Of a DNA stretch of 64,000 bases, positions 11,374 through 26,300 are shown piece after piece; position 1 is the stretch's first letter; each line of letters starts with the position of its first letter. The position numbers and the translations under genes were made by a program. The stretch is from Aplysia californica (lineage: Eukaryota > Mollusca > Gastropoda > Aplysiida > Aplysiidae), in NCBI RefSeq assembly GCF_000002075.1, contig NW_004797574.1, positions 573,187 to 637,186 on the forward strand, given 5' to 3'. A model generated the notes under the pieces. The model was not told the origin of the DNA. It did not search any database and saw only the letters and a program-made list of their open reading frames with translations.

Positions 11374-14300
11374 TGAACTGTGCATCATGTCTGAGCCAGA
11401 AAAGTGAGTATACTACATGGCCTCTGTGTCTCTCTTTCTCTGTGTTACGTATATACCCTCGTGTAAATGGTTGGGGATGGGGATTCTGATGCTGTTTTTT
11501 GGGGTGATTTAAATTTTGGTACAAATTTGAAACTTCCAATGTCTGTTCTTATTTGTGGCTGGGCTTCTCTCCAATTAAAAAAAAAAAATTGGCATGTGCA
11601 GCTTTGAATTGATGAATAATGCATGTTGCTTCTGTGCTTGACATTCTTTCCTGTCTGACAGTAAATTTTTTGTTTTGTAAGCCTCCTGTTTTTTAATATG
11701 GGGATGGGTGGGGGGGAGGGTATAAGGGAAGCGTATTTTAAAGCTTACAGGAATCAGTAGGCGGCGGGCATACGTTTCTCATGTTGTAAAATGTTTAAGT
11801 AGTTACAGGTCATTGGAATCCATGTACAAGTTTTAACCAAGGGGGATTTTGTCCTGTAACTTGCTATACTTGTGTGTGTATGTTGTGGGGGTGGGGGCGT
11901 TGTTAAAGTTTGTTCCCAATTCAGTGTATCTTGGGTGTCTTTGACTGGTCTTTTTGTCTCTTGCACTTTTAAGATTTATTTTTTATTTCCCATTCAAGTC
12001 CTTCCAGCGAAACAGTCGAGGATGTTGAGGAAGAGCTTGATGGTGAAGCAGGTCAGTTTGCCCATTTTTTAAATAGAAAACAATAGTGGGCTGACAAATA
12101 TAGGCCTGCCAACCTTCCCGATTATGTCGGGGAATTTCCCGAATCAGATGTTCTGCTCCCGATTCCCTGATAAGTTTTGATTTCCCGATTTCGGAGGCGT
12201 GCTATATTATAATTATTTGCGTGAGAATGACGAGTGAAATTGACGATAGGGGAACTCGTGTGTCACTAAAATATCCAAGTTCACTGTTTTATATGTATAA
12301 TACACCCATATACACTCTATTAATATAATAAATATGAATAGGTTGATTGTGACAGAAATATTACCTGGTTCCAGCGCGCTGCCCTGATTTCCTTATTTTG
12401 CATTTTCCAAAGTTGACAGGCCTGCATAATAATATATGTTAAACTGTTCCCATGAAACTAAAACTTATTATGTAATGCATATTTATTTGCAAGAATATTT
12501 AAAAAGTGCAGCTCAGATGCATTGTCAAAGGAATAGGGGATAGGTTTTATCTCGCTTGGTTTGTTTGTCATTGGCCTTGGGAGAAATATGTTTTACAGTG
12601 TTGTATTTTAGGTTTGGAGGTGAAATGCTTGTGGTGATCTGTAGTATGTTTTTTGAAATGCCTGAAGATATAGCTTGTTAAAACTTATGATTGTGGTTGT
12701 AATTTCATGTTATATTAAAATAACAAGTGATTGACAGTATGTTGGCAAGCTGTTCAAGTGTTCTAAGCCCAGAAAGCAAGGATTAACTGTTTGATTTTTT
12801 GAAAATTTGAACCTTCATTAATTATCTTTTGTTCTCTTTCTTTTTACATATGAAATTTGAATTTCGACAAAATGTTTTTTTTTGGGAAATGCAACCGACA
12901 CCACAGATTAATTTACTGCAATTTTTTTAAAATCTGATCAGCCGGCCCATGAGTTTTATTTTCTTGTGCCTTTGAGCTGAACTGGATATTTTAGATAAAT
13001 GTGATAATTGTCTGATTGAAAGGACTTTTTGCTAATGTGCATTTTCTTTTCTTGCCCTTAGTTGAGGCTGGGGACAGTCAGGCCATTGCTGCTCAGTTGA
13101 TGAAAAACCCTGGAGTGCTGGCCGCCTTGCAAGACAAACTCTCCTCAATTGTGGGCTCTCCTTCAGGATACATTCAAAGGTTGGTGATCAGGAGATAAAG
13201 CTGGAATGCATGTTTGTTTGTTTCCTGATTTCAGTCTTCTTCCTCTTCTTAAATTTCCTAATACTTCTTCATTATTATTTCGTTCGTAGAACGGGTACTT
13301 TTACTAGTGTTTTTAATGTGGATGATTGTAGATAGCTGATTTATAGCTATAGCCACTTTTCTCTCTCTCTCTCTCTCTTTAAAAAAAAAAAAATACCACC
13401 TTTGGCTCACATGTGTGATGATTTTCTATATTGCTGCTATTTAAAAAAAATATTAAATTTTACTTTGCTTTGTAATGAAATGGCACAATTACTAAATCCT
13501 TGTAATGCTTTGTTTCAGTCTACCAAAAGAAGTCAAAAGACGCATCAAAGCTCTGAAAAAGCTGCAGAATGAGATTATTAATGTAGAGGCAGAGTTTTAT
13601 AAAGAAGTAAACTTGCTGGAGTTGAAATATGCCCCCAAGTACACAGCCCTGTTTGAAAAGGTGAGCATTGGAATACAATAGCACAGAAATTCTCTCTCTA
13701 ATTTCAAGATCATTTTCCTTGTGTATATCCTGTTCCTGTGCAAAAGAAAATGTCTGTCAATTAACGAATTCTCGGTAACAGTGGAAAAACCAGTTTGTGG
13801 AAATCCTGTACATTAGTATGAGTGTTAGTTTTACCTTGATAGAGGTGTTCGCAGGTCTGATTCCAAAGTTTGGGGGTGGGGGGTAGTGTAAAACATTGCA
13901 ACATTGAACACTATTGGTATGTTTCATAGATGTGGATTGGTGGTTTGCGGGTGCTCTGGTATGGTTCGTCCTTCTTTCCTATCAAACATCAATTGTCCTC
14001 ATCTCGTTCTTTTTTGTATTTGTTACTCTCTTGTAATACTTCTAATCTTTGGCATACATAGACCATATTGTGTTGCTAGTGCTGTAAAACTTACTAAAAC
14101 TAAAATAAATGAGATGCCCATCTCATTTGTATGATTGTATTGACAAAGAACTATTCCTTTCCACTTTCTTCTTTCAGAGGAAAGAGGTTGTGAGTGCAGC
14201 ACGAGAACCCACAGATGAAGAGTGTGACTGGCCTAGCGATGAGGAGGAGGAAGATGAGAAAGATGAAGAAGGAAAGCTTGCAGTGAGTGTTAAGTTTAGA

Positions 14301-17300
14301 TTGTAGTTTCACCTTTTGATAAACATAATTTCTTTTATTTTTTATTGTTTCTATTCATACATTTCAGAAAGAAGTTAAAGCAGAAATCTGCACAGATTTT
14401 AATGGGCTATTTTATAGCATCAAAGTCTTGGTAGACTACATATAGACAGGTGCCTTCTTTTTAGTAATGAATGAGTGTTGAGAGTTCCCATATATATGAC
14501 TTGTTTTTAGTTCATGTTATAAAGTCAGAACAAAACCCATTGAGTAATTTAAGTCTTCGGTTTTGTGTGGCGTTCTTTGCCCTTGTGCCACAGATGAAGG
14601 AAGTTGAAAGTGCAAGAGAATGTTAGGAGATTAGTGGATTCACAAATTTCTTTGGGGCCCTTACTGGGAGTGCCATGGTTGTTGTAGTTCATGATGCTTT
14701 GATGAATGTCTCGTTTCATCTTCTTGGGTGAAATAGGACTGCAGCCAATTTATCATGAACAAACCTGTGACTTTTGCAATGATCAGTGTCTTCTGTTGCT
14801 GCTATGTTTTTGATGTGCCTTCTGGGTGCATTGATCTCCAATGTAGCCCGATTCTCAACAGGGAGAGCTCAAGGACAAGACTAGTCTAGAAGGCGCCAAG
14901 GAGGCTGGTGGCGATGGAGAGGAAAAGAAAGCTGGTAAGTGGGGTGTTTTTTTCTATGGGTTTACGTTTTAGAGTGGGACAAGCAAATGAAACAGTTAAA
15001 GTGAGTTAATTGTTTTATCAAAAGTAATATAATAGGATCTTGAGTCGTGATAGCAAAAATAACGTAAAAGATTGTTAATTTGTCACTTTATCCCCCCCCC
15101 CCTTTTTTTTTTTTGGATACCTAAGAAAGAATTTTCAATTCTAAGAATTCTTTTTGAATTTTAATAATCGATTCATAAATTTAAAAGTGGACCACGAATA
15201 GCAGATTCTCTAAGAAAATCTACATCTCTGTAATTAATTGGAGTGTTTAAAAGAAACTTGGCTACCCAATGTGTTTTTTGGGTGGAGAAATCATTTCTGC
15301 AGTTAGATTTACTAACCATTTCGTAGTTATTTTGTTATAATTAATATGTTGGTGTACATATTACGATTTTTCGAAAACGGACGTTGGAATGAGAGCATTT
15401 TATTTATAGTTTCGTATGAAAACATGGGTTCTTTAAGAATGTGTTTTTAACAGCATGACTAAATAATGGCAAAGCTTTCTTTGATAACTTTAGACCATGC
15501 CAATCTTAAATATAATTTAATTCAATCTAGCATGCCGTACAATTAAAAACTTTTTTTCCCCGTTGAGATGCGAACACCCCAAGGCGAGATAAGGTCACTT
15601 TGGAATACCCCCACTGCGATATTACGGGTGAACAGAGAAAAACAACAGGATGCGCGCCCACCATTGCCCTATTTCAAGTGACCAATGAAGGCGCTTGGAA
15701 TAGTCTTGCAGGGATTTGTAGGTCACATACATTTGCCGAGGGAGGGGGGGGTGTGGGGAATGTCCATTCTCCATGCGAAGCCGCTTTGGACAGGGGGATG
15801 GTCGGTCGTGCATTTATGATCGGGTCTAAACTACTTGCCACAGAACGTTCAAATTTGAGGACACTATAGAGGAAAGAAAGGTCTCTTACCTTCTCGACGT
15901 TGAAAAACAAGCTCCTTATAGTTTTCGGTAAACCCGATACGAAAGTATTCCCGACACCAAAAGTATGGATTAATTTATGTGTATAAACTTAAACGTCCTC
16001 ATATCATTAGTTTGCCTATTTTGTGATTGGTTGCCAAGTTTCATTCACAGTTGTCTAGATATATAGAGCAGACCGAGGTTGAGAAAGTTAGTCACTTACG
16101 TTCTGACCCTGTCCAAGAATTTCACCTGCAAACGGGGACCAAAATTTTGTCGTGCGCAACGATTGGCATTGCTACACTATTTGACTTACTCCTCTACATC
16201 TGATATGCTTTTTGATATTTGACTTTCTTTTTTAATCTTTGTTACAGAAGAAGATACGAAGGGTATTCCAAGTTTCTGGCTCACAATCTTCAAGAATGTT
16301 GATATGCTCTCAGAAATGGTGCAGGTATGTTATTGTCCACACTGTTATTATAAAGAATGACTACGAGACAAGGGGAATCCCAGGGGTGACCTGGCAATTT
16401 TAGAAAGTCTGTAAATTTATGCTGGAACTTGATTTTGTTCACCATAATATGAGAACCAATTCTAATGAGGTCAATAAGTTCCCTTCTTGCTGTGAATATT
16501 TGTTATTCTTTTTTTATTCGCAGAGTGAGTTTTGCATTAACACATGGCTTTAACAGAAAAGAATGGGTCATATTGAGGCTGAACTCTCAATTGGGAAAAT
16601 CAAAATGTACTTTCACTTTCGTTAGAAATAAGTAAGAATAGACTGATGTGCCAAAGTTACTCTATACATCAAAGCTGTGTGTGCAATTCATTGTCAGGAA
16701 GTGTATTTTAATATACTAAAATGTCTTATTAAATGAGTGTCTGTGCTGATAGTTTTCAGAGCCTGGAATAACAAGTGTTAAAAACCCAAAACAAAACTTT
16801 AAAGACATTTTTGAAGTCTGTTTATATTATAGTGTGCACTGTCACTGCTTTGTACCCCTGAAAAATTTACCCTTGAAAAATGTCCTAGTCGGTTTGACAG
16901 TCATTCTGAAATCATAGGGGCTTGTGTTCTCTGAAGCCGATGCTGGAAAGAGTTTATGAAAGCAGGCAGCCCTTCTGTGTCGTCTAGTTTTCTATGCTGG
17001 CTGTCAATGACTAAGTGTATACCTTCCTTGGAGTGTGTATGACAAGAAATTTACTCACCCTGGATGTGTTTCTGTTGATTGGTTATGAAAATATCTTAAC
17101 ATCAAGATTTCTACATATTTGTGGATTTACTTTGTTGGACTGAAAACATGCAAATGGGTTTTGTTTGTATTTTCCTCAGGAACATGATGAACCAATCATG
17201 GCACATTTACAGGATATTCAAGTTGTCATCCACGACAAAGATCCTGTTGTAAGTGTTTCCTTTTGAAAATATGTTTGGTGTGTTTTCTATGGGATGTGGT

Positions 17301-20300
17301 TGTTTGTAGTTCTATGCTGGTTATGTATTTGCTGTTACTGAGACAATTCATATTTTGTTTCTTTAATTGTTGACACTGATTTCGTTTGCTTCAGTGTAAT
17401 ATGTTTTAACTTGGTAGAGGTAATGAAGTGCTCTATTTTATTTAGGGAAGATCTATTGAGTTACTTTTTTGCGTTGTATGGAGGCGTCTTGTGTAGTTTC
17501 TCAGTCCACATTGTTTTAAATTGTTTTTCATGTTGACTTCATTCACTTCGTTGTAATGTTCATTTCAACTTGGTACTGGTAGTTTATAAAGTGCTCAATT
17601 TTTTTTTTGAAGAGCAGAGATATCGAGCTACTTTTTTCTGGCTTTTCAAGGTGTTTAAGGTCAAATTCTGAAAAATACCAGTTTTATTCTGGAGAAATGT
17701 CAGTGGTGCTTTACAGTCAGCATTGTGAGTTCTATGATTTTCCCCTTAATTTCTATAAAGTGGTTTAATGCTCACAATGCGCTTTCCATTTGAAAATATG
17801 TGGACCGTTGGTTCTCTTCTCCCCCTCTCCTCCCTAATGCTAGCAGTTTACGTAACTTGTTCTTCACCATGTGCTTATTTCATATATTGATCCTCTCTTT
17901 GCAGGGGTTCTCATTAGAGTTCCGCTTTGAGCCAAATGAGTATTTCACAGAGACTGTTTTAACCAAGCGGTATGAAATGAGGTATGAGCCGGACCCTCAG
18001 GATCCTTTTGCATTTGAAGGCCCAGAAATCATCAAATGCACTGGGTAAGTGAAGTGGAATTCTTTGTCAGCCTTTGTCTCATCTCTTTTTTTTGTGTGTG
18101 TGTGTTTTTTGGGGGGTTTTCTTTCCCAGATTTTTACTTGTGTAGAAATTTGAATACACTTGACTTGGGAGCAGCTCAGAAAAAAATTACATGTTTCAAG
18201 ACATCTGTACATGATTTTCCAGACTGTCAACTTGGAATGGGAAATTACATTTTTTTGTGTAGCTGGCTGGTTATGGAGTGAAAATATTCTTTTCTTCTTT
18301 GTTTCCATTGATTCTCTTATGCAGTAGAAATAAATTCAGTGAACGTTGGGTATGATGTTCTTGACGTTTATTTTTTCTGCTTCCCTTATATGTTTTAGTT
18401 GTCTTCTACGATATTGGTCAATTCACACATCAACAATAGAATTACTGTGATTTTCCACTGTCTGTTGTGTTCTTAGGTTTTTTTTCTTGTAAATTCATTT
18501 TGTTGAAGTGTCATATGACTCGTGTTTTTTCAGTTGCACAATCACTTGGAACAAAGGCAAAAATGTGACGGTGAAACAAATCAAGAAGAAGCAAAAGCAT
18601 AAAGGACGGGGACTCACCAGAACGGTGACCAAGCAAGTGCAGGCTGACTCTTTCTTCAATTTCTTCAACCCCCCTGCAGGTTTGTTGTGTTGCTGACGCT
18701 TAATTCTTTTTTTCTTGTTAATCCAGTAGCCTTTGAGCGTGTGTCCTTCGGCCCAAGCCATGTTTAAAAAGATAGTCTTTGACATTTGTTTTTAGTTGCA
18801 GTATAGGGTATTGTCTGTGGTAGAGATAGGAGGAAGTTTCTCTTGGAGACTCTGTAATTAGAGACATTCAAGAGTTAATCTTTTAGGTGAAGATGGTTGT
18901 GGGCTCTCTCACCTTTCTTTGAAGTCAACAAGCCACATGTGGTGCTGTGCTGTATGGGCGACAAACAGCTCACACGCTGGAGCCCAGGCTTTTCTGCTAT
19001 AGAAGTGATTCGTGTGTCGTCACAGGACATGAAATGTAGAGCAGTGCAGAGCAAAACATCAGGATATGTAGTAGGGAATGGTGCCTACCTAAGCAAATGT
19101 AAAACAAGCCCATAAATGAGTTCTGAACCATGAATTTTGTAATTTGTGAAAAGATATTGAGTGCTAAAAAAATTATTGGGGGGGGGGGCTTGGTTTTCTT
19201 ATGTATTTTTTTCACGTTCTTTATTCCTTTATCTGTTGAAGCAAGATTTCTTTGTTGACTTTTGTGATGACACTGAAAAATACAAATCACGCTTGGAGAA
19301 AAGGGTGTCCTGGAATTCTTCATTGTGTGCTAGAGTGATTATTTTGTCACTGAATTATGTTCTTGTATATTTTTCCTCTTGTTCTAATGCCATTTTAAAT
19401 GTTTCTTTCGTTTTGTTTTTGCAGTCCCAGAAGGATCTGAATCTGAAGTGGTAAGTTTCTGTCTAAGCATAAGCCTCAGGAGAGTTAAACCAAAATGTTT
19501 TTTAACTGTTTGTGTTTTGCATTGTGTTTCTAGTGTATGTTTAGAATGGGTGAAGGGTTTTCTTTGATAATTTCTGTACGAGGTGCAATAATATTTTAGG
19601 CACATTACCTTTGAAAATAATTATATTTATCTTGAAGCTTGTTGCTCTGGTTATGATTTGTAATGGAAAATATTTTTTGGTTAAAAACGTATTTTTCTTT
19701 TTCCCTTATTGTCAACTAGGATGAGGAGATTGAGGCCTTACTCGGTGCTGACTTTGAGATTGGACATTTTATTCGTGAGAGAATAGTGCCAAGAGCAGTG
19801 CTGTTCTTCACAGGAGAGGCCATCGAGAATGATGATGTAAGTGTGGTCAGTGTCAGGTTTTTTTGTCAAGATGTTGCAATTCACTCATCGAACAGAAAAT
19901 GAAGGTACAAGGGTGTGTAAATTTAGGAAGGAAAATTGGCTGTTTCCAGGTTACATCCGTTTCCTGTCTTGAGCGATCTCGTCACCAGTTTCAGTAGCTC
20001 TTAAACGGATCCTCTTTCATGAAGATGGGGTCCGAATGGTCGTGGTAATTTTCATTACCTAAATTTTCTTAATCGCTTGTGAGTGGTTTCTGGGACTAAA
20101 ATCTTTCAAAAGTAGCATGGCACAGTAGACAATCCTGGGTTCACTTTAATTTTCACTTGGAAAAATTTTTGCCTTAAAATCATCTCACCAAAATGGGAAG
20201 TCACTCTAATGAACAGATTTTTCTTTAAAAGGGAAGTGGAAAGGCTGTTTTCCCTTTTTTTCTGAATTACTGAAGCTGATATAGTGTGACTCATAGTCTA

Positions 20301-23300
20301 ATTAGATAGTAAATTGGTGACAAACACATGGGCTGCCGTGTTATCTCATCTGGCACATGTGTTGTCATGCTTGTGTGCGAGTTTCTTTGTTGTTGCTTTT
20401 GTCCTGTGTCCTGTTTTGGTGCTGATATTTGTCCTAACATAAAAATGTGCTTGCTTAGTACACATTGTTATGCTTCAAGAGAAAGGAAAATACAGTAGTC
20501 TCCGCCTAAGATCCCGGTGCTCGGGAGCAAGGAAGTATGGGATCTTAACCGACGAACCCAGGGAAGAATCTATGGTGACCCATGCTAAGGCTCACAATCA
20601 ATAAAATGGTCTCCCTCCACTCTACAATGAACTGACGGTGACCGCTTGGTGGGTTTATGACGTAAGGCGAGCAAAGAGTGATTAACCTTGATGACCTGTC
20701 ACAGTGCATAGTGGGATGAGACATGCCATTTTCACTTATTATCCTGTCATAGTCTCAAATTATATGCTTATCCAGTTGCCCCTCCCCCTTACCTGTCGAA
20801 AATTTATAGCTTTCCATCTCTGACCGAGCCCCCCCCCCCCCCCCCCCCCCCGTCTGTCTCGCAAATTCGGGAGTAGAGACAACTTCTGCCATGGTCAGGG
20901 AAGAGTTAACAGTTCAATGTGGTCCCACCTGGAGCGAACGTGTAGGCCCTACCCACCCAGCGGGTGATATAAGTTTAGGGGGAGAGCTCAGGTGTGAGTG
21001 CGGTGTTCAGGGAAAACAAACGTGTCGGTCAGTTCACACCCTGGTGTGATCCCGTCTGGGGCAAACATTGTTTCGCTTCGAGTTTTTCAATGTGCATGGG
21101 ATCACATTCACGATAGTGGCTGATCTTTGACACGACGGACAGTTTGTTGATCTCAACTTTTCACTCTTTGTTGATCGGCTGTCCCGCCCGGGTTTTTGTT
21201 CTGTAAATTATGATCTGAAATGCGGGATCTAACCCGAATGTAAAACGGCGAGATCGTAAGCTTTGGGATCTTAGGCGGAGACTACTGTAGTTTAGTTTGG
21301 TGTGTGTGGGTTAAAAAGACCGATTTTATTATATGTTTGTTGTTTTTTTCTTTTGCCCACAGTATGATGATGAGGAGAATGAAGAGGTAAGCAACATGTT
21401 ATAATTTTTCTCTTTCTTTTGACTATTTTTAGCTTTATTTTTAATGCACAAGGGTTTCTTTTAACTTTGATCTCCATGCTCTTTATTCAGAGATAAAAGT
21501 TTAGTGTGAGTTCTAGCATCGGACCTTATGTTGGTAATGAGTCTGTGCTCATAGCATCGTGTTTTGAGAGTCCTGTTAGTTGTCCTGGAAGCCTTTGTGA
21601 AAAGAACCAAATTACTGGGTTCATTTGGTGATATGCTTTACTGTAACTCAGGACCTATTTTCATATGTTTAGCTGCACATTTTAAAAACTTTGGTTGTAA
21701 GGGGATATTTTTGTAGCTGTTCACCCATCAGAGTGGATCCTTTTGGAAACGGACAGTGCTCTCAGAGATTCTACTTCTTATATATCAGTATACTGCTTAA
21801 TACTCCTACTGACCATGGACCAAAACTGAGTCTTAAAGTCCCATTCAAATTTTTGGTTTGTGATGCAATGGTGTGAAAATTTACATCGTAACCAGCAGTT
21901 AAGCTTGCAGCGCTCTCAGTAGAAGAAAGCTGTAGTGACCTGAGGATGCATTGTTAATCATTTTTGAAGCCGTAGGTCATTGTTTTTTTGGGTTTTTTTA
22001 ATTGTTGGGTTGGATTTTTACACTTTGAACTGAGTCACGAACCCATGTTCATTGTTGTTTTGCAGAGCTCTAGTAGCGATGTAAGTCCCACTTGCTTGTT
22101 TCCTGCCGGTTGATAAGTTTATCAAGTTGACAGAGGGGGTCTGCACGGGGCATTGAGTTTTCGTTTTGCAAATTTGTCCTATGGCACCACCTTTTTTTTT
22201 CTTTTTCTTTTATGTGCTCTTTTCAGTTGGGGGCTTGCTTACCTATTTGGTAATGTTTGTTGGGAGTTGTCTTTTGCTTGTATAATTTGTAATTTTTTTT
22301 ACCCTATGAAGAGGCATGTTAATTTTGATGTTATGGCTTGTATAAGTTCTTCAGTTATGGCCTTTTTGCTCTAGACACCCATGTGATTGAATGACTGAAA
22401 CACGACTGATGTATTGTATCTTTGTATCATCATCAGACATGTTGTTGTAACACTTGTAGCAGAGTTTGCCTAACCCAAGTGTGGTTTGGTTTCTTTTCAA
22501 GTTTTTAAGTTGAAATGTGTTACGGTAGTGACAAAATCTTTGAATTTAATGTAGCTCCTTGATAAAAGAAGGCTTCGGAAGCCACCCGTGCAAAATTCAA
22601 AATAGATATTGTCCTACTCAAATTAAACATATACTCTGGTCAGTATAAAAATAAAGTATCTTCAAAACTGGAATGAGGCTGCCCGAAGGCAAGGGACCCT
22701 ATGAAGTAGGAAAAATGGTCACATACGACACGTAAGAAAGCGGTTGACAATTCTGAGATCTAGTAGGGGAGTGCAAAGAAGAATGTTGGACTGACAAAAA
22801 CTGGTAGAGAGTTATAGAATAAATCCAATGTGTCAATTAAGTGAAAGGCCATGGCTTTTAAATGTGTGGAAGAAATATTTTTTATTTCCTCTTAAATTGG
22901 GATTTAAGAAAATAATATGAGTATGAGTCAGAAATTTGTTGTTGGGGCTGTGTTAAGGAGTTAAGTCACTGACTGCTGCCGGTCTCAGCTGTGATCTTTA
23001 AATTTCTATCTCAATAAACCTTGTTTGTACTTATGCTCTAAGCTAGATTAAACATTTTCTGTGTACAGGGTTCATAAATAAGTCTTTGTCTTTTTCAAAT
23101 TTGCTAGATCGGGTCAGTTTTTATTCTTGGTTAACTTTTATCTTTGTCCTTATGGGCTGTCTTTTATCATGTCGTTTTGCCCGGTTTTGTCCTCAGGGAG
23201 AGGATGACGAGTACGATGAAGACAATGATCCCGACTTCAACCCCGAGGTAAGACCTAGCACCTTGTCAAATAGCTCACAGCCACCTGGGAAGACTAACTA

Positions 23301-26300
23301 GTAGCTGCGTGGCTGTTTTGTACCATAACACATTTGGGGTGGAGGTGGTATGGAAGAACAGCAGTTTACCAATACAGCCTTTTTGGGGGGAATTTAGTAA
23401 TGGTCAGTTCTCCTTCCCCCCGCGCGCTCTTTTGGTGCTGGAGGCGGAGCCTGTTTCACCGATGAACCGATCACTCGGATGTTGAGAGTTTTTTGCTCTT
23501 AATTCTCTAGCTTTTGTCAGAACTGTTGTAGGTTGCTATGAAGGACAGAACTATTTGCCCCTGACATAACTATTATCCTTGTGATGCCTGTGTGTTGACC
23601 GAGGACTTGAGCTTCCTCTTGAGACTGTAGAGTTGACTCTCCTCTTCCTAGTGACAGCATCTCGGGTAAATAGCTGATGATACTGTTCTTGTTTTTAAAT
23701 AGTTCCTTGTCCTTTAAAAAAATGTATTTACATATCTGAGGAAAGGAAAATGGCGTGCTTGGAAAATAATGTCTATTGGACAGGCAAACCAGAGTCTTGT
23801 AGTCATTATTCCATTGTTAGCAGGGCTTGCTTTTTGTTTTTGACTGGTCATAGGGGGTGTGAATATTAACCCTTTCGTTGCCATGGGGGAATGCGTTCTT
23901 AATGTCAGCCCTGATTTCCAGCTGAGCTTATTCAGGACAGCAGTCTCATGTCTCATTGTTAGTGGACTTGTGGTCTAGGTCTAGCCCACTCGTGACATAT
24001 TTTGGTCTTCGATTGTGTCACTTCCCTCATTCCCTAAATGCTCCAACTTACTCATAGTTTTGAATAATTTGCAAGTCTTTAATAAAACTGAAATTTTCTG
24101 TTTAAAGTTATTTTGATGTATACGTTTTGCGAGAGCACGCAGCCGTCCGCAAGACTAGATCTTTGTTTATTGATGGCTTGCAAGCCTAGCAGTAATGTAG
24201 TGCAAGCAAGTTTGGTACCGATGTGCACATCTTTTATTCTCAAATGCGAGTACCTGCAGTGCTTGTGTTAAAACTCTACCTAAGAATTAGAGCCAAGTGA
24301 TTAATGTAATGTCGTATAGGTAACAGGAGCAGAAAATTTAGCTAACTTTCGTGGTGTCGTTAGTACGGTACGAAGCTCAAATATATTTCGTGACGTGCCA
24401 AGTACGTCGTAAGGCAACAAAGGGGTTAACGGGGAAGAAATTTTTTATTTTCTCAAAGTCTGTTTCACAATGTTTAGGTATATGATTAGCCTTACGGCAT
24501 TGGACCTGTGGAGAAATACTTTACCCTGAAATGTTTTGTAACTGATGTTTAGAGGGGGTGCAATTTGTAGTGCTATAGTGCTTGACCCTACAACAGAACT
24601 CTGTAACTTTTGACCTGTTGGAATGTCAGCTGGAGGACACCATGGTTTTTTTAAATTTTTTTATTTTTGGCACTTCTTTTTTTGGTATTTCTCTTTTTTT
24701 CCTTTAATGGACTTCTTTTTTTTTTAAAAAACTTTTTTCCCATCCCCTTCTTTTTCTTAGGCGTCCAACTAGTGGTTCAAGACATAAGAATTGAAATTTT
24801 CGGTATGCTAATAATCTTGGTAACTCGCTATTTATTTTTGTACCCTATCAATGTTCAGTTGGCAACCTGCATGTGTTCCTATCTTTTTTCGTTTAAAACT
24901 ATTTTGTTGGCTTTTGTGCTGGGTTTTTTTTTTTGGTAAAGAACTTTTTTCATTAAGGTAAAGTGATGTCTCCTTTCTTTCTTTTTTTTTTAAATTTTAG
25001 AATTTTTTAAGTTTGACAGTGAGTAAAATGTTTATTGCCTGTTGTGTACCTTTTTTTGGCCTTCTGTGTACACAAGTATTGTAGACTGTTGCATGAATAT
25101 ACTGAGTACACTGTTTTATTTTACCTCTTTGTGCTACACCCCACTGGTCTCTGAAAATGAGGATTGGGAATGTTCTTCAGCGTAGAAAAATTGCCACTTT
25201 TTTTGTTTTAGACCTGCATGTTTGCCGACAATCGTCTGAAATCCGACAATCGCAACCCGACCCGCGAGCCAGCCGATGCTATCGCTAGGCCCACCTGTAT
25301 CAGTCAATGTGCGTAGTGGGAGGTCTGGCTGACTGCCAGCGCCCCCCTTTTTCTCCCGTCGACTTTGTCGGCACTTTCGTTTTCGTGCCGACTGCCAACG
25401 TAGGCGTTTCCGACATAATTGTCGGAACCTGAGTAGAAAAGCGAATACGAAAAAGGACGACGACCTAGATTATCTACTTTCAGTTTCGTGCTCGAGCGGC
25501 CATTTTGAATTTCGTTTGTTGACTAATTCAATTGTTCAGATCGTGAGGATTCATTCAAGTCCGACTCACTTGTTCAGATAGCATCTAGATCTAGATTTAT
25601 AGATCATTATAGACCTCAATGGAGGATTCATATTCCAATTCTATTGTGTCAAACCCTATCATAGGTTGTGCTGTAATGTTAATGTTGGTAAAAAGCATTT
25701 CATCAGGTGCGTGAATTATTTATTTATTTAGATTCTAGATATAGATATAGACTCGGCTGAGTCCCTCTGTTCGGAATCGGGTGCGGGTTTCTTGTTCAAG
25801 GCCTATTCCTATTCACTTGTTCTACAAGATCTAGATCTAGATTTATTTAGATTTCTAGATCTATATGGAGGATTCATATTTCAATTCTATTGTGTGTTGT
25901 ATCAAACCCAATTATAGCAATGGAGATGTAGGCCATGCCATATATTATGCTCCTTGTTTGTTTTGGAGTGTGGTTTTTAATTTTAAATTTTTAAATATTA
26001 TTTTGGACTTGTGCTGGCCTTTTTACATGAGGCCCGTTGCAGGTTCTTTTTAGGGGTAGGGTTAGGGTTAGGTCTCTTCTTTATTGGGTGATCGCTCGTT
26101 ACTCGGAAGTCCTTCCTGGCTTATGACACCCACAAAATTGACAAACGCTCTTATGGGGGGGGGGGGGGGCACAAAATTTTCAGACAAACTGGTTGAGGCT
26201 CACATGCAGGTCTATTGTTTGTTTATAAGGGCTGAAAGTTTTTTCCCCTTTATTTAAATCTGTGTAGAAATAAAATGCCTATGGGTTTTCACAAAAGAAG

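Noticed and set aside
24667-24939. Hydrophobic 90-codon frame that looks like a membrane protein
   Set aside because: It arises from T-rich intron sequence (phenylalanine-rich); similar frames occur wherever the introns are T-rich.
26050-26073. Telomeric-type repeat as evidence of a chromosome-fusion point
   Set aside because: Only about three units; such short tracts occur by chance or through break repair.
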